Positions 10,301 to 22,957 of a DNA stretch of 64,000 bases are shown piece after piece. Numbering within the stretch: the first letter of the stretch is position 1; the number at the start of each line of letters is the position of its first letter. The stretch lies in NCBI RefSeq assembly GCF_001039355.2, contig NW_019775114.1, positions 156,225-220,224 of the forward strand, written 5' to 3'. This DNA comes from Lingula anatina (taxonomy: Eukaryota > Brachiopoda > Lingulata > Lingulida > Lingulidae). Made by a program: the position numbers and the translations under genes. The notes under the pieces were generated by a model. It worked only from the letters and a program-made list of their open reading frames with translations. It had not been told where the DNA came from and did no database searches.

Positions 10301-13300
10301 TACAGTAACAGTTATATACTTGTGATAAATAAATATGATGCACCCTGTCCCAAAGAACTTTTTAAAAATGGAAAACAACTTTCACATCCAAATATTTCCA
10401 TCATAAACATATTGTTTAATAACTGCTTGTGTTAATAAAGCAATATTTCAAGGTAAATCCTTGACTGATAATAGTTTTGCAAAGCTGACCCCAGTTCTCC
10501 AGGCACGCCATTGATATCATATCTTATCTCATATCATATCAAACAAATGGCATATGGCAGATGCGACAGATACTGATTGTGTTACGTGTGACAGACACTG
10601 GTTGTGTTAGGTGTGACATATACTGATTGTGTTAGATGTGACAGAAGCATTGTCACCATATAAAGGCCTAAGAAAAGATGGGATTTCAAGCCAGACATCT
10701 TTTTATCTTTGTAAATCTATCCTATTCTCACACACTAGAGGAGCACGCACAACCAAGCTGAGATCCAAGATGAGATTTTAGAAATAACTGTCCACATTCT
10801 CCAGGTAATACTGGCAACTGTGATTACAGTGAGAAAGTTAGAAGACAGTCTGTTATGTGTGCTGGAGAAGACAGTGTGTTAGGTGTGCTGGAGAAGACAG
10901 TGTGTTAGGTATGCTCAACCAGGAAACAGTGATTTGGTGTATACAGACACAGACTTCACTTTACAAAGATGACCAATTTAACATCATCAACTAAGAGTTA
11001 AAGTGTCTAAGGCACAACATTGGAGTTATTGTTATCTTGCCCCACCCCCCNNNNNNNNNNNNNNNNNNNNNNNNNNNNNNNNNNNNNNNNNNNNNNNNNN
11101 NNNNNNNNNNNNNNNNNNNNNNNNNNNNNNNNNNNNNNNNNNNNNNNNNNNNNNNNNNNNNNNNNNNNNNNNNNNNNNNNNNNNNNNNNNNNNNNNNNNN
11201 NNNNNNNNNNNNNNNNNNNNNNNNNNNNNNNNNNNNNNNNNNNNNNNNNNNNNNNNNNNNNNNNNNNNNNNNNNNNNNNNNNNNNNNNNNNNNNNNNNNN
11301 NNNNNNNNNNNNNNNNNNNNNNNNNNNNNNNNNNNNNNNNNNTCTTGCCCCCCCCCCCCCCCCACACACACACACAGACACAGATTTTTAATATATAAAA
11401 TCCCCAGTGTATAAAGCTTGCCATCTAGTGACATTTTAATAAATTTCCACATCACAGTAAGATTCTGAGTGAACATCCTCAGCTATGACCACAGTGTATG
11501 AGCAGGCAGCTGTAATAATCTGGTTTCATACTGGCCATGCATTTTGTACTTTCACAAAATAAATAAGAACTATTGGCCAATCAATTTTTAGCAAAACAAA
11601 GTCAAAATGACAAAATTGTAAAAATATCCCAATTTCAAAAGCCCAAGAACTTTACGTTCTACATTTGTCTACAATGCCCCCAGTGTGTCTAGACAAGGAC
11701 AGGGTGGACCGACGTGGCAAGACAAACTGTTGTGCTAGTAACACTTACATCCCAATACCATTTGTTAGCAAAGAAGTCATGTTGTAATTGTTCTGCCCTA
11801 AGCAAGCAGACAGACCTAAGATAGAAGATGTCAGGTGTTAGTCCAGGTAACAAGTAACAGGTAACATGGATGATGTATGCCGTGTGTGGACTGATTATTA
11901 CAGGAACATATATATCAGAATATGCTTGTCATTAAAGGACAAAACTATGTACATGACAAACAGGGTTACAGAAAATAGAAAGTAAAGCACAAATACCATT
12001 ACCATCTTTATTTATTTATTTATTTTTATTCATTTATTTATTTGCTTTATTTATTTATTTTATTTATTATTATTTTTTTTTTTTTTTGCAAAATCTCAAT
12101 ATCTTTTGATAAAATGGAGGAATTTTTTTCATTCCAACAAGCCAAAATATATTTCAAGAGACTTATATAACTGTGCTAGCAACAGCCCAGTTTTAGATAA
12201 AAAAAAAAAGTGAAACTTATCAGCACAGACTACATTTACTAGAATAATGGACAACTTCATCAATTCCAAAGAATAAAATAAAACTAAAAATTGAGACAAG
12301 ATTACATATAAGCAAAGTTTCAGTTTCAGCAAAGCTTTAACTCTAACCTAATGTCCCAAACATCCAAAACGTTCATCTGCCATAAGTCCAATTCACTGAC
12401 CTTGCTGTGGTGTTGTGCATCAGAAACGGTTTCATGGAGCTGGCCTGAGCCTGCACTGACAAACACTGGAGTTTTTTGGCCTTGGTCTCCTCATATCCCC
12501 AGAACCAGCCTCTCCAGGCACCTTCTTCATCCTGATGTGAATACATACATATATAACAGTTAGTATATATCAGTGATAATCTCAGTGCAATGAAATGTGC
12601 CTTCACAGACTAAGTTATCAGCTTTCACGTCCTTGTTAACCTAGAAACTGCATCTTCAACATAAAAGATCAATAGTTTTATATTAATTACACAAGGGAAA
12701 TTATTGGCCCAAGGTTCTTTTAATCATTAATTGCGGCAAATGTAAGTTTATGCTGAGTGGCTAACATAAGTGAAATGATAAGTTAACCATAATCCTCAAA
12801 GGATAGTAAAAATATATTACTTTGAAATATACATTAGTGAGAAATAGAGTTACAACTGCAAATAACTGACTACACATTATTTACAGATTTTTTTTAAGTC
12901 AAATCTTTCATTAATTAACATTTTCTTTAACCAAAATTATTTATTCTACAACCATTGCAGGAGCTTAAAATGTTAGTATATATAAACCATGTACCAATTA
13001 AGTGTCTTTAGCCAAAATTATTTATTCTACAACCATTGCAAAAGTTTGAAATGTTTGATAAGAACCATGTCTTCAGTGTCAACCTTATGATAATAGTTCT
13101 GGTCCAGGCAGTCACGGATGTCCATTCTTTCTTCCCACTTTCCATCTTTCCATCCCTCCTTGTATCTCTGCAGGTAATACACCTCCTCAATAACAGCTCC
13201 TCCAGACACTGAAAAAATTAGACATGGTTTGTTTAACACTGATCACTACTACAAACCCTGATAGGGTAAATGTTTTCAACCACATATATTCTTCTTTTAC

Positions 13301-14202
13301 TACAGATAATTCTACTTTAAAATAGCTGAGTATTTTTATTTTTACTTTGCCAATTCAGCATTGAAAGTTTAAAATTTGCTAAAAAAAAAAGTTTAGTTTA
13401 GTTTTGAGGCTAAGAACATCATCCCTGCCAAATTTATCCCAGAATATGTCAAAAACTTTCTGGTCAAATACTAAAACGCAGCACTCTACTTTTAATAAAA
13501 TCCTTATACTCCATCACGGGGACGTGTCTCCCGAGGCTCTCCAGGTCAAAGAAGGTCCCCCAGGGCACCTTGATCTGATCAATGTTAGACTTCCAATGAT
13601 AGAGCCTCCCCCAGGGGGGAAGTACCAGGGTCCACGGCTCATCTTCATTGAGGAATTTAACAAGGTTTGCCACACGAATATACACATCTCGACGCAGATT
13701 AAATCCCTCGCCTGGGTTAACATCATACAGGAGAAACCTAGAAACAATATGAACAAGACGAATATTGAAAAATCTAAAACCATCAGTTCAAATGTATCAC
13801 ACAAAAGATGTTTTAATGTAGCAAGTCTTTCTCTTACCCAGAAACAATGTCATCGGATGACATGTTCAACTGATATTTTAAATAATTTCTTAAAGTCAAA
13901 TACTTATGTATTCCCTAAACTTTTACTTAAAATGGCTTTATTATTTAAGAGTTACAGGTATCATAGCTAATATTTTGAATTAATTAACTACAAGCACAAT
14001 GTTAGTGTGCCAGCGTCAAGCGGCTCACACCCCCAGATCTTCATTACCTCATTGGCTTAGCAGAACCAAAAGCAGTTGTATCTTTGCCATCTGCACTATA
14101 TACAATTCCATCGGCGTCTTCGCGTTGTAACGAGGTCCTTGTCACACATAAACAGACAAAAAGTCCTAGGACCCGTTTTAAAGCTGCCACGTCCACCGCC
14201 AT
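7382..14202 (-). CDS. POFUT2: GDP-fucose protein O-fucosyltransferase 2 (partial)
   Basis: POFUT2 adds O-fucose to thrombospondin type 1 repeats in the ER. Exons on the minus strand are 14048-14202, 13490-13737, 13084-13208, 12401-12531, 11749-11815 (or 9296-9368), 8371-8496 and 7382-7562, all in phase. The protein starts [19 protein letters not shown], a signal peptide, and continues with [69 protein letters not shown] and [15 protein letters not shown], all diagnostic of the family; the HLRRRDY segment belongs to the GDP-fucose site. About 345 residues are covered. The last roughly 80-90, including the conserved C-terminal WICAHAR/FIGTS region, were not found. They may lie left of the window. 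Exon 5 exists in two versions. Confidence 0.93.
9250..9281. repeat. poly-C tract near POFUT2 exon 5b
   Basis: A run of about 17 C lies just beyond the donor of exon 5b, within the following intron. On the transcribed strand this is a G run next to a 5' splice site and could form a G-quadruplex, but no function can be shown. Confidence 0.6.
9296..9368 (-). CDS. POFUT2: POFUT2 exon 5, version b (mutually exclusive)
   Basis: The acceptor GGGTGCAG and donor ACG|GTAAGTGG bound 73 bp that read (R)[15 protein letters not shown], then [18 protein letters not shown] matches the vertebrate protein closely. The entry and exit phases equal those of version a. If both were included, version b would be read out of frame and hit TGA within five codons (VSYA stop), so the two must be alternatives. 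It lies about 2.4 kb downstream of version a, with an assembly gap between them. Confidence 0.7.
10555..10915. repeat. short tandem repeats in POFUT2 intron
   Basis: Near 10560-10650 a unit of about 29 bp, ACTGATTGTGTTAGGTGTGAC-like in reduced form, repeats three times. Near 10850-10915 a 28-bp unit containing GTGCTGGAGAAGACAGTGTG repeats about twice. No coding content. Confidence 0.65.
11051..11342. other. assembly gap (292 N)
   Basis: The gap is flanked by TCTTGCCCC plus poly-C on both sides. The two edges may therefore be the same sequence, with the real gap zero or small. It lies in the POFUT2 intron between exons 5a and 5b and could hide another exon version. Confidence 0.95.
11749..11815 (-). 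CDS. POFUT2: POFUT2 exon 5, version a
   Basis: The acceptor CTATCTTAG and donor GAT|GTAAGTG bound 67 bp that read (R)[15 protein letters not shown], then NKWYWD. It enters in phase 2 and leaves in phase 0, joining ARRSMRFSK of exon 6. Its C-terminal YWD resembles vertebrate POFUT2 more than version b does, while the SVCLL start is more diverged. A second AG at 11793 would shorten the exon, but only the outer acceptor restores the conserved RSV. Confidence 0.75.
12935..13060. repeat. partial tandem duplication in POFUT2 intron 3
   Basis: AATTATTTATTCTACAACC and ATTGCA occur at about 12945 and again at about 13017, spaced by roughly 72 bp, each followed by a similar AAATGTT and ACCATGT. The second copy abuts the exon 3 donor region at 13083. 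Confidence 0.6.
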
Positions 14203-17200
14203 GTTGATAATCATCACAGGGTCCTGTTCACCGAGTTCAGGGAATATTGATTAGATCATCTGTCACAGAGAAATAATTACCTTTTGTTGTTGAATTATTA
14301 ATAACCCTCATATAACTTTACATTAAACTAATATGTGCATACCATTCCTATACCGCACGATATCTTGTCGTAAAAAATATACCTGTGTTATTTACTATCA
14401 CAACGTAAATCTTTTGTGCTGGGAGATCAGAAAGTCTGTGTGTGGTAATTAACATGGCAAGAGCTGTGAAGACGTAGTCAATGGAATCTAGGAGCGTTCT
14501 CTGCTGTTTCATACGTACTCGTGTGATTCACATGTGTATGGTAAGCAAGAAAGCTCCCTTAATATGTTTTTACTGAGGCGGGTATTGTACTCCGTCCCCA
14601 GACAAAGGAAATCTACTTCGATTTGAAAGGAAGGAAGTTCTTTCGTTCTGCAACTAAATAGTGACTTCTTCGATCTTACTTTTAGTTTCAGAAAAAAACG
14701 ATCAGCTGAGCGACAGATGATGACTAAATATTGATTCCAGAAACACTGCGCACAAAGAAGCATGGATAGGTGAGCTAATAGCTTTATGTGGAGTCTCGGG
14801 GGATGCTGATCATAGTGTTCTATATATTTGGTGGGGAAAGTACAGGGAGGGTTGGCAAAGACTGCGGCTGTTTGNGTGTGTGTGTGGAGGGTGGGGGGGG
14901 GGGGGGAATGAAAAACATAGTAAATAATAACCAAACGTTGAACATCGTTTTTGAGCAGACAAATGAAAATATTAATGCCTATGTGAAATGGTTGAAAAAA
15001 GATATATATCTTAGTTAAGAGCCCCAGATGTTTTTTTTTTTTTTTTTTAATGCAGTTCTGGTTTCTGATTCATTAGGTCAATGATACACATAAGCATAGA
15101 ACTGTACACAAAGGCTGTCAACCTCTGTAAATACACTATATCTTTGTAAGCATTGCTGCAGGTATTCCTATGTTTGTGTACATTGTTTGTATTTGGGAGC
15201 TGTTAGAATGGGATAAGGAACAAGATACTTGTAGATTTTTAGCTTAAGTTAAAATTTTTATATTTACTTATGTATATTGTTTTCCTGGCTGTATATACTA
15301 GTAAAGATACTAACAAAAGTATTATGTCCCATTTTATTTACAGTGGCCTTAGATACACATTGAATCATCTTGAACTCATTGTTAGAACACTGATAACATA
15401 GCACAATACTATAGTAAGTACATGAAATTTGGTTTATATTCAGGCATATACAGTACTCATAACTCTGATATTCACTGTAGCAGTATATTTAACTGTCAAC
15501 TGGCTTCCGCTTTGGTTCAATAGGTCTCCTAATAAACCTTGACTGTGATTAGATCATTTCCAGCAGCCCAATTTAAAAGGCTGGAAATTAATAAAAGTGC
15601 TCCAGTGCCCAATTACTCCTGTTTAGACAAGACCAGTATGGATTGGAGAGGGGTTGTCTAAACTGTGGTCTTCAGACTACCATTGTCTTAGGACAGATGC
15701 CTGTGGTTTAGTGAGGCCTCTTTGTGCTTGGGATGGGGTTGAATAAAAACATCCTTTTATGTCCCAGACCTTTTAATAATTGGTATGTTAACTTAATATT
15801 GCTCTCCGATAACATGTTTATATTTTATAAGCAGTATATTTGTATTGATCTGAGTCCTAAGATATATCTATAACTAACTCCTCACAGATCCTGTAATCAG
15901 AGAGTTTTTTACTCTGATCAGGACCAGCCTCTTAGTGTGGTGTGGTCTACTCCTGGTAACTTCAGAGACAGCGTAGCTATGTTTTATGCAGGATAAGATT
16001 ACTGTGCTGTGGCCCACATGCCCAGGCCATCTGAAATGACTTCCACACCTGTTTCTCATCTATTATAAACTGCAAGTGCAATGGTTATGATATGTATAAG
16101 AAATGGCGAAGGGAAATGTTTGCATTGTTTTAAATCAGATTTCAGGCAAAGTGTCACAATGTGAAACGACAAGTGTAATGTAATTTGAAGTTATCTGAAT
16201 GACATGGGGTATCTTGTCCTCAACATAAGAACAGCCCATTATGCTTGTGGATTGTGCAATTAATCTGAATGTCCCACAACTCAAGTTAGTCACATTTTTG
16301 GTCCAAAGAAGTCTCAGTGTGAGCAGATAAAAAGCTGGAGTTGGTTTGGTCAAACTTTATACCCAGGCTCATGTTGTGATATATCTGGTGATGGATATTG
16401 TAAAGACATAGATCACATAACACCAGTCTAAAGCCAGTTCACACATTGAAATAGGTGTTTATGGACTGTTTTCATCATGAGCTAGGTGTGTGTATATATT
16501 TAGACTGTTGTAATCAGGGTAACATTTTAGTTCTCAGCCTGTGATGTGCTAACCTGGCTATTATAATGGAAAGGGGGGCTTAGTGTTCATTATTAAAACA
16601 GAAATTATTATATAATAAAAATTAAACAGTCCAGCACAGTTGCATCTGCCTGTCTACCCAGGTGACCTGCTGCTTGGCTGGTGACTTTGGTAATATAGAG
16701 CCAGTGCACTGTACTCCCTGGCTGCAGTCTATAGACCTCCTTGTTGAATACGTCTGGACCCAGTGAGACTAGAAAGCTACCCCCTGCTGTTGTTTTTTCC
16801 TAAGAATATCTCTCCAACTTCTGACCTTTGTGAATTATTCCAGCTATGAAGAAGACCCCTCCCTCTTGGTGAGTCTACCACACAAATCACACAGTTGCCA
16901 GCATTTGGGAGTTGAAATATGGGACAGGGCTGAAAATGGGTAAAAACAACACCGAGCCGGAGAGGGGGAGGGGCTAGAAGTGTTCTTCTAGGGATTGCGG
17001 TTTTGTAGGAATATGTTATATTTTCTGAAATTTTGTGATGGAGGCAGTGTACTCAGAAACCAGTGTGAAATAGAGGTGCTTTGGCTCTAGAAAAAGCAAG
17101 CTTTCTAATTTCTCTTGGTAACCAAGTGAATAAAACATCTAAGGAAAAATCGGGGACTTGGTTAATATTCGCTGCAAGGTTCATTTAGAGTATTTTTAGT

Positions 17201-17419
17201 ATACAGTGCACTAGTATAGATTTGGCCATTTTGATTGAACATTCTTGGTAATATATTCTTGATAGGGTCCAATATATAGTCCTAGTCATCAACCCAGGAA
17301 AGTTACTGCAAGTACTGAGAAAATGACCAAGTTTACAATCATAATTGCCTGGTCAGCAGAAGTCCATGGAATCAGCAGACCTTATGTGGTCATAGTTTGT
17401 GGCTGATGGGGATTGCTCT
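14203..17419. other. POFUT2 upstream region and intergenic DNA
   Basis: This holds the POFUT2 5' flank and then AT-rich DNA with a GT/G-rich run at 14871-14907 containing a single N. A 25-bp segment at 16846-16870 is bounded by ATTCCAG and GTGAGTC and could be a microexon, but nothing confirms it. No other gene was seen. Confidence 0.4.
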
Positions 17420-17870
17420 CTATGGGACCATTCCCAGACCCTATCGTACTAACTGTGGATTGATCTAACTGTGGATCGATCTATCTCCAAGGGGATTCTC
17501 GCTAAATTGCAATCAACTTAGGCAGCTTAGATGTCTGTCAAGCCTACTTTAGATGCTAGCCGCTTAAGATGAAAGCAATTTAGCAAAAATCCCTGGGAGA
17601 TAGAAAGATAGAAAAAGGTTGGTACCTGACTATTTTATAAACAGACTTAACACCTATAAGTTTCACAATCTTTTTGCTTCCAAGAATATCAATATATTGA
17701 AAAACCTGTGTATATATTCATAAAAATAATCAATGAGAGAGAGAAGCCTCCAGGTTAAATGATACTGTTATATGTTCTCAGTGTGAAAACGAGAGAAATA
17801 AAAATAAATGAGAAATGAGGAGACGGATCGATCCTGTTAGATCAATCTAGGTATGGGAACCCAGTATATA
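17420..17870. mobile_element. decayed MITE of the AGATCGATCT family
   Basis: The left side carries CCATTCCCAGACCC, GGATCGATCTATCTCC and a GCTAAATTG block. The right side carries GGATCGATCCTGTTAGATC, CAATCTAGG and TGGGAACCCA. These match in order the ends of the elements at 32570-32781 and 38605-38810. It is longer and more diverged and may hold another insertion. Confidence 0.5.
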
Positions 17871-18689
17871 TCTTTATTCAGTTTAGTCCAAAACTTGTGA
17901 TAGTTGAAAACAAATTCCTTACTGTACATTTTAACAGAAATGTTGCTAAGTGTTTTATGGTTAGATGTGAAGAAATCATATTTAAGCAATCTTAGCCATG
18001 TATCCAATAAACAAAGACAGATTTGTTTTTAGAATAGTTGAATGGCGTCTTTTAAATTGAACACGTTCTCATGTTTCTTTTCAATAAGCCTCTTGGATTT
18101 TTTCAGTTGCGTCTGTAGTTTACGTTAATAAACTTTTATTAGCAGTGTTTTTCAAGCATGGAAAATGCAGCTAACAGTGATTTATTTAATTTATTTGAAC
18201 TTATTATGTTTTTTACACTGGGAAGTCATTGGGCATGAAGGCTGCTGAAATATGCTTACTAGCAGTCTCACAGGAACCTTCTCTTGATGTTAGCAAACAT
18301 TTTTAGAAGATCAAGAAATTCACTGAAAGACTTCCTTTTAACTTACCCCAGTTGTAAAGAAATAAAGAATTTTTATTGAAAAATATTGAGGTAAACAGTT
18401 GTTTTAGAAATGTCCTTTTGTGTTGTTTTCTAAGATGTAGCAAGATGAGCAAAATGCATAATAGACCAACAAGTTGGATGCATTTCGTTCTTTTGAAGAG
18501 AATGATGGTTAAAAGAAAATCCATGCATTAAAAAAGAGCTTCATGCATAAAAAGATATATCGTTGTTAGCTGTTTGTGTGAGCAAATTGACAATTACAGG
18601 CTTAGAGGAAATTGCTGTAAAGGGACGTGTAAAAATGAGGTGAAGTGAATTTATTTGTAGGCCATGTAGCTGTAGTGGTGGTGTTCACA

Positions 18690-18775
18690 AAAATATCCCC
18701 AGTCCTGATTTTGGAAGCAGGTGTTTGATTACAACCCCCCCCCCCCCCCCCCCCCCCCGCTGGCTACGGGCCTGG
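18690..18775. repeat. poly-C tract with GGGCCTG-type element end
   Basis: About 22 C are followed by GCTGGCTACGGGCCTG, the end signature shared with the elements at 6881 and 45421. A related fragment, AGGGGGGTTGCAATCAAGTC in reduced form, lies near 19096. These are parts of the same short repeat family. Confidence 0.45.
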
Positions 18776-19417
18776 TATTGCATAATTGGCTTCCACCCAC
18801 CACCACCCTCAGATAAACCAAATGTAGCCCAATTGGCATTTGATACATGGCAAACCGTAGAATGTCGTTGGTATTTGTCACTTCTTTGACTTTCTAGCCT
18901 GCTTTTTTCTTTACTTTTCTTCATTCATTTAATTACTCCCTTTTTTCTTTATTTGTTTTATTCATTTATTAATTTTTGCTTGTTCCTGCTACTGGTTTTG
19001 GCTTCTTTTGCCCATTTTCCCATTTTACTCATTTTCTCTAGACACGCTGCNCTCATATTATTAGCCTACCATTTGTGTGATAAGTACCTAATTAGAGGGA
19101 GGGGGGTTGCAATCAAGTCCCTACTTCCCGAAGATAGGACTGAAACATTTATTCTAAAATTGATCTGAATGCAGCTATTGAACAGACGTTAACAGCTGAC
19201 AAGTTTTTCTGCATCCTGAGAGTATGACTGTTATTATCAGTGTAGAGCTAGTACTGTAGAGCAGTATCTGCATATGTACAGTGATATATCCACAGCTGGT
19301 TCATTGACTCCGGAGATCATTCAGGAAATTTTTCTCTTTCTCTCTCTTTCTCTCTCTCTCCACATATCAATATTAATGCAAGCACTTGTGCATATGTTCA
19401 GAATGGAGCCAAGCCAC

Positions 19418-19612
19418 AATATAGATACAATATCAGTAATTAATAATATGATAATATAGTAGAAGTAGATGATAGTTCAGATAATTCACTTCATAAGTCT
19501 CTCACCATCAAACCATAATATAGATATAATATCAGTAATTAATAATATGATAATATAGTTGAAGTAGATGATAGTACAGATAATTGACTTCATCAGTCTC
19601 TCACCATCAGTG
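19418..19612. repeat. two-copy tandem repeat of about 98 bp
   Basis: AATATAGATA, then CAGTAATTAATAATATGATA and GTAGATGATAGT, ending with AGTCTCTCACCATCA, occurs twice in a row with a few substitutions. No coding content. Confidence 0.8.
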
Positions 19613-22610
19613 AGTTTTTGCAGCCATGATGTAAGCAGCTCTTAGCTTCATACATAGCAGAAGACCCAGTCATAAACCACTGCTTAATTACCATGAAATG
19701 AGTTTGTCTAGACTTCTGAATTAATTATAACACAGCTATATATATATATAGAACCTCTGGCGATGGATGGATGTTTTCATCTTTAGTTGTGCATTTTTCA
19801 CTACATTGTTGTGGCTAAAAAGTCAACATTCTATAAATATTTTAGTCATTGAATGACTTAATTTTCCCCATTTCATTATACCTATTGAAGGCACCTTTTA
19901 AAGTGTTAATATGTATTGCAATTACCAGAGTCAAATGTATGGTCATAATAATGTTGGCAGTGCAGTAATTAAGTCTCTGAATCATCAGCAGTTATTTGTG
20001 TTTCTTCACCACATTAACAAGGCTGTCTTCTCTCTTCATATTTCTATACAACGTAGGCATTTTTTTTTTTTTTTGCAAAAATAGGTAAGACCTTAGGCTT
20101 CCTGTGCATTCTGTTTAATTAATAAAAAAAGATTAGCAATCGCTCTCTTAAGTTTAACCAAATATGTGTACATGGTAATTCAGTGGTCTACTCTAATATA
20201 TTAATAAATAAAGATTATTTTAAGAAACCTGAGGCTGTTATTTCCCTGAGTCAATAAATGCCCCCCCCCCCCCCCCCCCTCAGTTCAGTTCATATCTCCT
20301 GTTATCTGGAGTTGGTAATCTAATGTCAAGTGTATGTTCAAACTGTCATAAAACATGGCCAAGATGAAAGCAGCCACCATGTCAACAGTCTTAACTATAA
20401 AACAGGAACATGACTGACCCCTTGGTGCAATCACACTCCAGTATATGACTGGTAGCTCATGTTGGGTCCAGTTCACATCAGAACTAACTTAGGCTAGACA
20501 TAGACTTTGTTACATCATCAGACCACCAGGTCATATCAGGTGAGATTTGACAGTCAGAAGAGGGATGGGGAATACCTGTGTGATGTAGATGCTTGATGAC
20601 ATCATTTAGTTTTACCCAGATCTAAGTTATTCTTAATGTGAACCTGACCAGGTCCTCTCCCTCCCCAGGCCTGTGCTGTGTTGAATTCAGTACAGATGCC
20701 TATCTCCCAGTGTGTGTCACCAGTTGCGTGCGACACGGTGCTCTCCTGCTCCACCGTCCATCTTTAACACTGACCTGAGGGCAGTGGCACACTGTACTGA
20801 TCATCTTGGTCATCTTACTGACCCATGTAATGGACACACTAACAGTGGGCTGTGACCAGTAATGTCCAGGTGTGTCCTGTTGTTTGATCATTGGGCAGCC
20901 AAAACTTGCAGCATATGCCACTTAGCAAAGAGGTACAGTATGGGGTGAGGGGGGGGGGGGGGAGGTAAACTAGAAGAAAGGGGGTATGTATTTGGCTAAG
21001 GTATAGACCAGTATAACAGACAACCCCCCTCTAGAGTACAGTGATATTATCTCATCTTCTCACCTGTGCATGAGTTCATGATAATTTGTGTATTTTCTTT
21101 CACATTACCGAAATATATTATTCTGCATTGTTGATTTTAGGATTCAATTAAAAAAAAACTCAAAAATGTCCTTTAGGGGTAGGTGTCATAGTTGTCATAA
21201 AGTGTCAATCTGTTGTCCTCTAATCACATCCCTGGTACTAGAGTAGACTGTATACTGTACAGAGATCATTCCAGCCCTGAACTTGTGTGGAACTTAATTA
21301 ACTGTGTATCAAGTATTGGCCTGGTAACAGTAGCAGTAGCATACAATAGAAATTGAGCCATCAACTGGACTACAGGTAAACAGTGACCTTAATATCATTA
21401 CTCTTCATTCTCCCCTCTGGGTGAAATCAGTATTGTATTCTAATCTTTGCTGTGTTCACATCAAGACTAACTTAGACTGGTAATTGACTTACTGACATCA
21501 CCAGGTGACAAGAATTGTTGTGTTATATGGTCGTAATCTGGCCTTTGCAGTGTTATACTCATGTGCGTGTTTGTCAGGGCATATACACACTTGTATGTAT
21601 ACCCACGCATATACACATGCATGGAACTTATGCATGTGGGAGTAAGCACACACATTCATAAATATAAGCATCTGAAAATTTGAGAAAGTTCTCTTAGTTA
21701 CTAGTGAAAACAAAGCATATTTCAGAGGTGCACTTCCTTAAATAATCATATATTGAGGTTTAGCTGATGTATTGCCATCAGATTTAGGTTGAGATCCGTT
21801 TCCTTCCTGCTCTGAGGGGCGGATACAGATCCTCTAGTGAAAGACTGATAACCTGGTAGGACTTAAGTTGAACAAATTATAACCATATTTTCTCTGAGAA
21901 CCTGTTGTGTTTTCCTGTGGTTTTTGTTCCATTTTATGTGTTTTCCCCAGCTTGGCATGAGAGTACAGTATAGTATACTTGGTTATTTCTTATCAAACCA
22001 CTGGATCAGTGGGTGACTTGATTTAGGCTCTATTGTTTTCATATACACCACATGTGAACAGTCCTATATATATAGATATACAGCAGTGTCATACCGACAC
22101 ATGCAGGCTAGCTGGTGTCGTGGACTGCCCTTGATTGCACTCTACTCTACCCTGGAGGGAGACAAGCTGGTGTTTAATTATCAGGTCCTCTGAACCCATT
22201 TGACCTGGTGATAGGAGTCAGCAGAAAGAAAGTGGATTGCTGAACAACAGACAAAGACAGCAACTTAGTAATTTCTTCTTTTGCATGTTTTCACTGTTAA
22301 TGCATTTGATATTTTATGCATATTTTTTTTCTTTTTGTTTGTTTTGTTTTTTCTTTTTTGTTGAACCCAGTATATGCTTGATAATATCACTTTATGTATG
22401 AATTCTATAATTTTAAGTTGTTGTTTCTATAGGTGTATGAGAGCCATTCCATTACTTAGTGCATGTGTTGTATTTACTCTAACATTTTCTCTATCAACTT
22501 ACTGTAATCATTTTAATGATGTTAGCTTAATTTTAATTTCATTTGCTAATCATTTGCTAATCTGCTAATGCATGTGTGCTGTTATTTGTGCATGATATTT
22601 CACTTTATCT
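19613..22610. other. intergenic or intronic, no gene seen
   Basis: The stretch is AT-rich with homopolymers (poly-C near 20262, poly-G near 20949) and a TA run near 19738. A strong pyrimidine tract ending CCCTCCCCAG at about 20668 precedes a short open frame rich in Cys but with no donor, so no exon is called. Confidence 0.4.
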
Positions 22611-22618
22611 ACGTAGAT

Positions 22619-22679
22619 CTTCGTACGTGCGCAGAAGTTTGCCATGGAAACCTTTGTCAAGGCGTTTGTTAAAGAATAG
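22619..22679 (+). other. candidate exon, possibly upstream part of the PP2C gene
   Basis: CTTTATCTACGTAG and AATAG|GTAAATT bound about 61 bp that read YVRRSLPWKPLSRRLLKN in one frame. The basic composition and the flanking consensus sites are suggestive. The exit phase (2) does not fit the next recognised PP2C exon directly, so another exon would be needed between them. It could equally be 5' UTR or chance. Confidence 0.2.
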
Positions 22680-22957
22680 GTAAATTAACACGTAGATAGA
22701 TAGTGCATCCACACTGGCCTAACCAGGATTGTAAATTGGTCTAACTTGTGTCATCAGATGACTAGGTTTCAGAGAACTGGAGTGGATTTGAAATATGTGC
22801 CCAGCTTTGTGAAGCATTAGCTAGTTCACAGCTTATTGCCTAAGCTTTGTTTGCAATCTCTCTGCTGGTTACTAAAACTCTGATGGCACAAGTTCTGACA
22901 ATGGTTCAGTCATAACCAGTCCTGTGTGTTTACACTGAAGTGATATACCAGTTAGTT

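Noticed and set aside
11051-11342. Long frames spanning the gap
   Set aside because: They exist only because unknown bases contain no stop codons.
16846-16870. 25-bp candidate microexon between ATTCCAG and GTGAGTC
   Set aside because: The flanks are good, but no phase fits a neighbouring exon and so short a segment can arise by chance.
20669-20770. Possible exon after a strong pyrimidine tract (CCCTCCCCAG)
   Set aside because: The frame ends in a stop without a donor and resembles no family.
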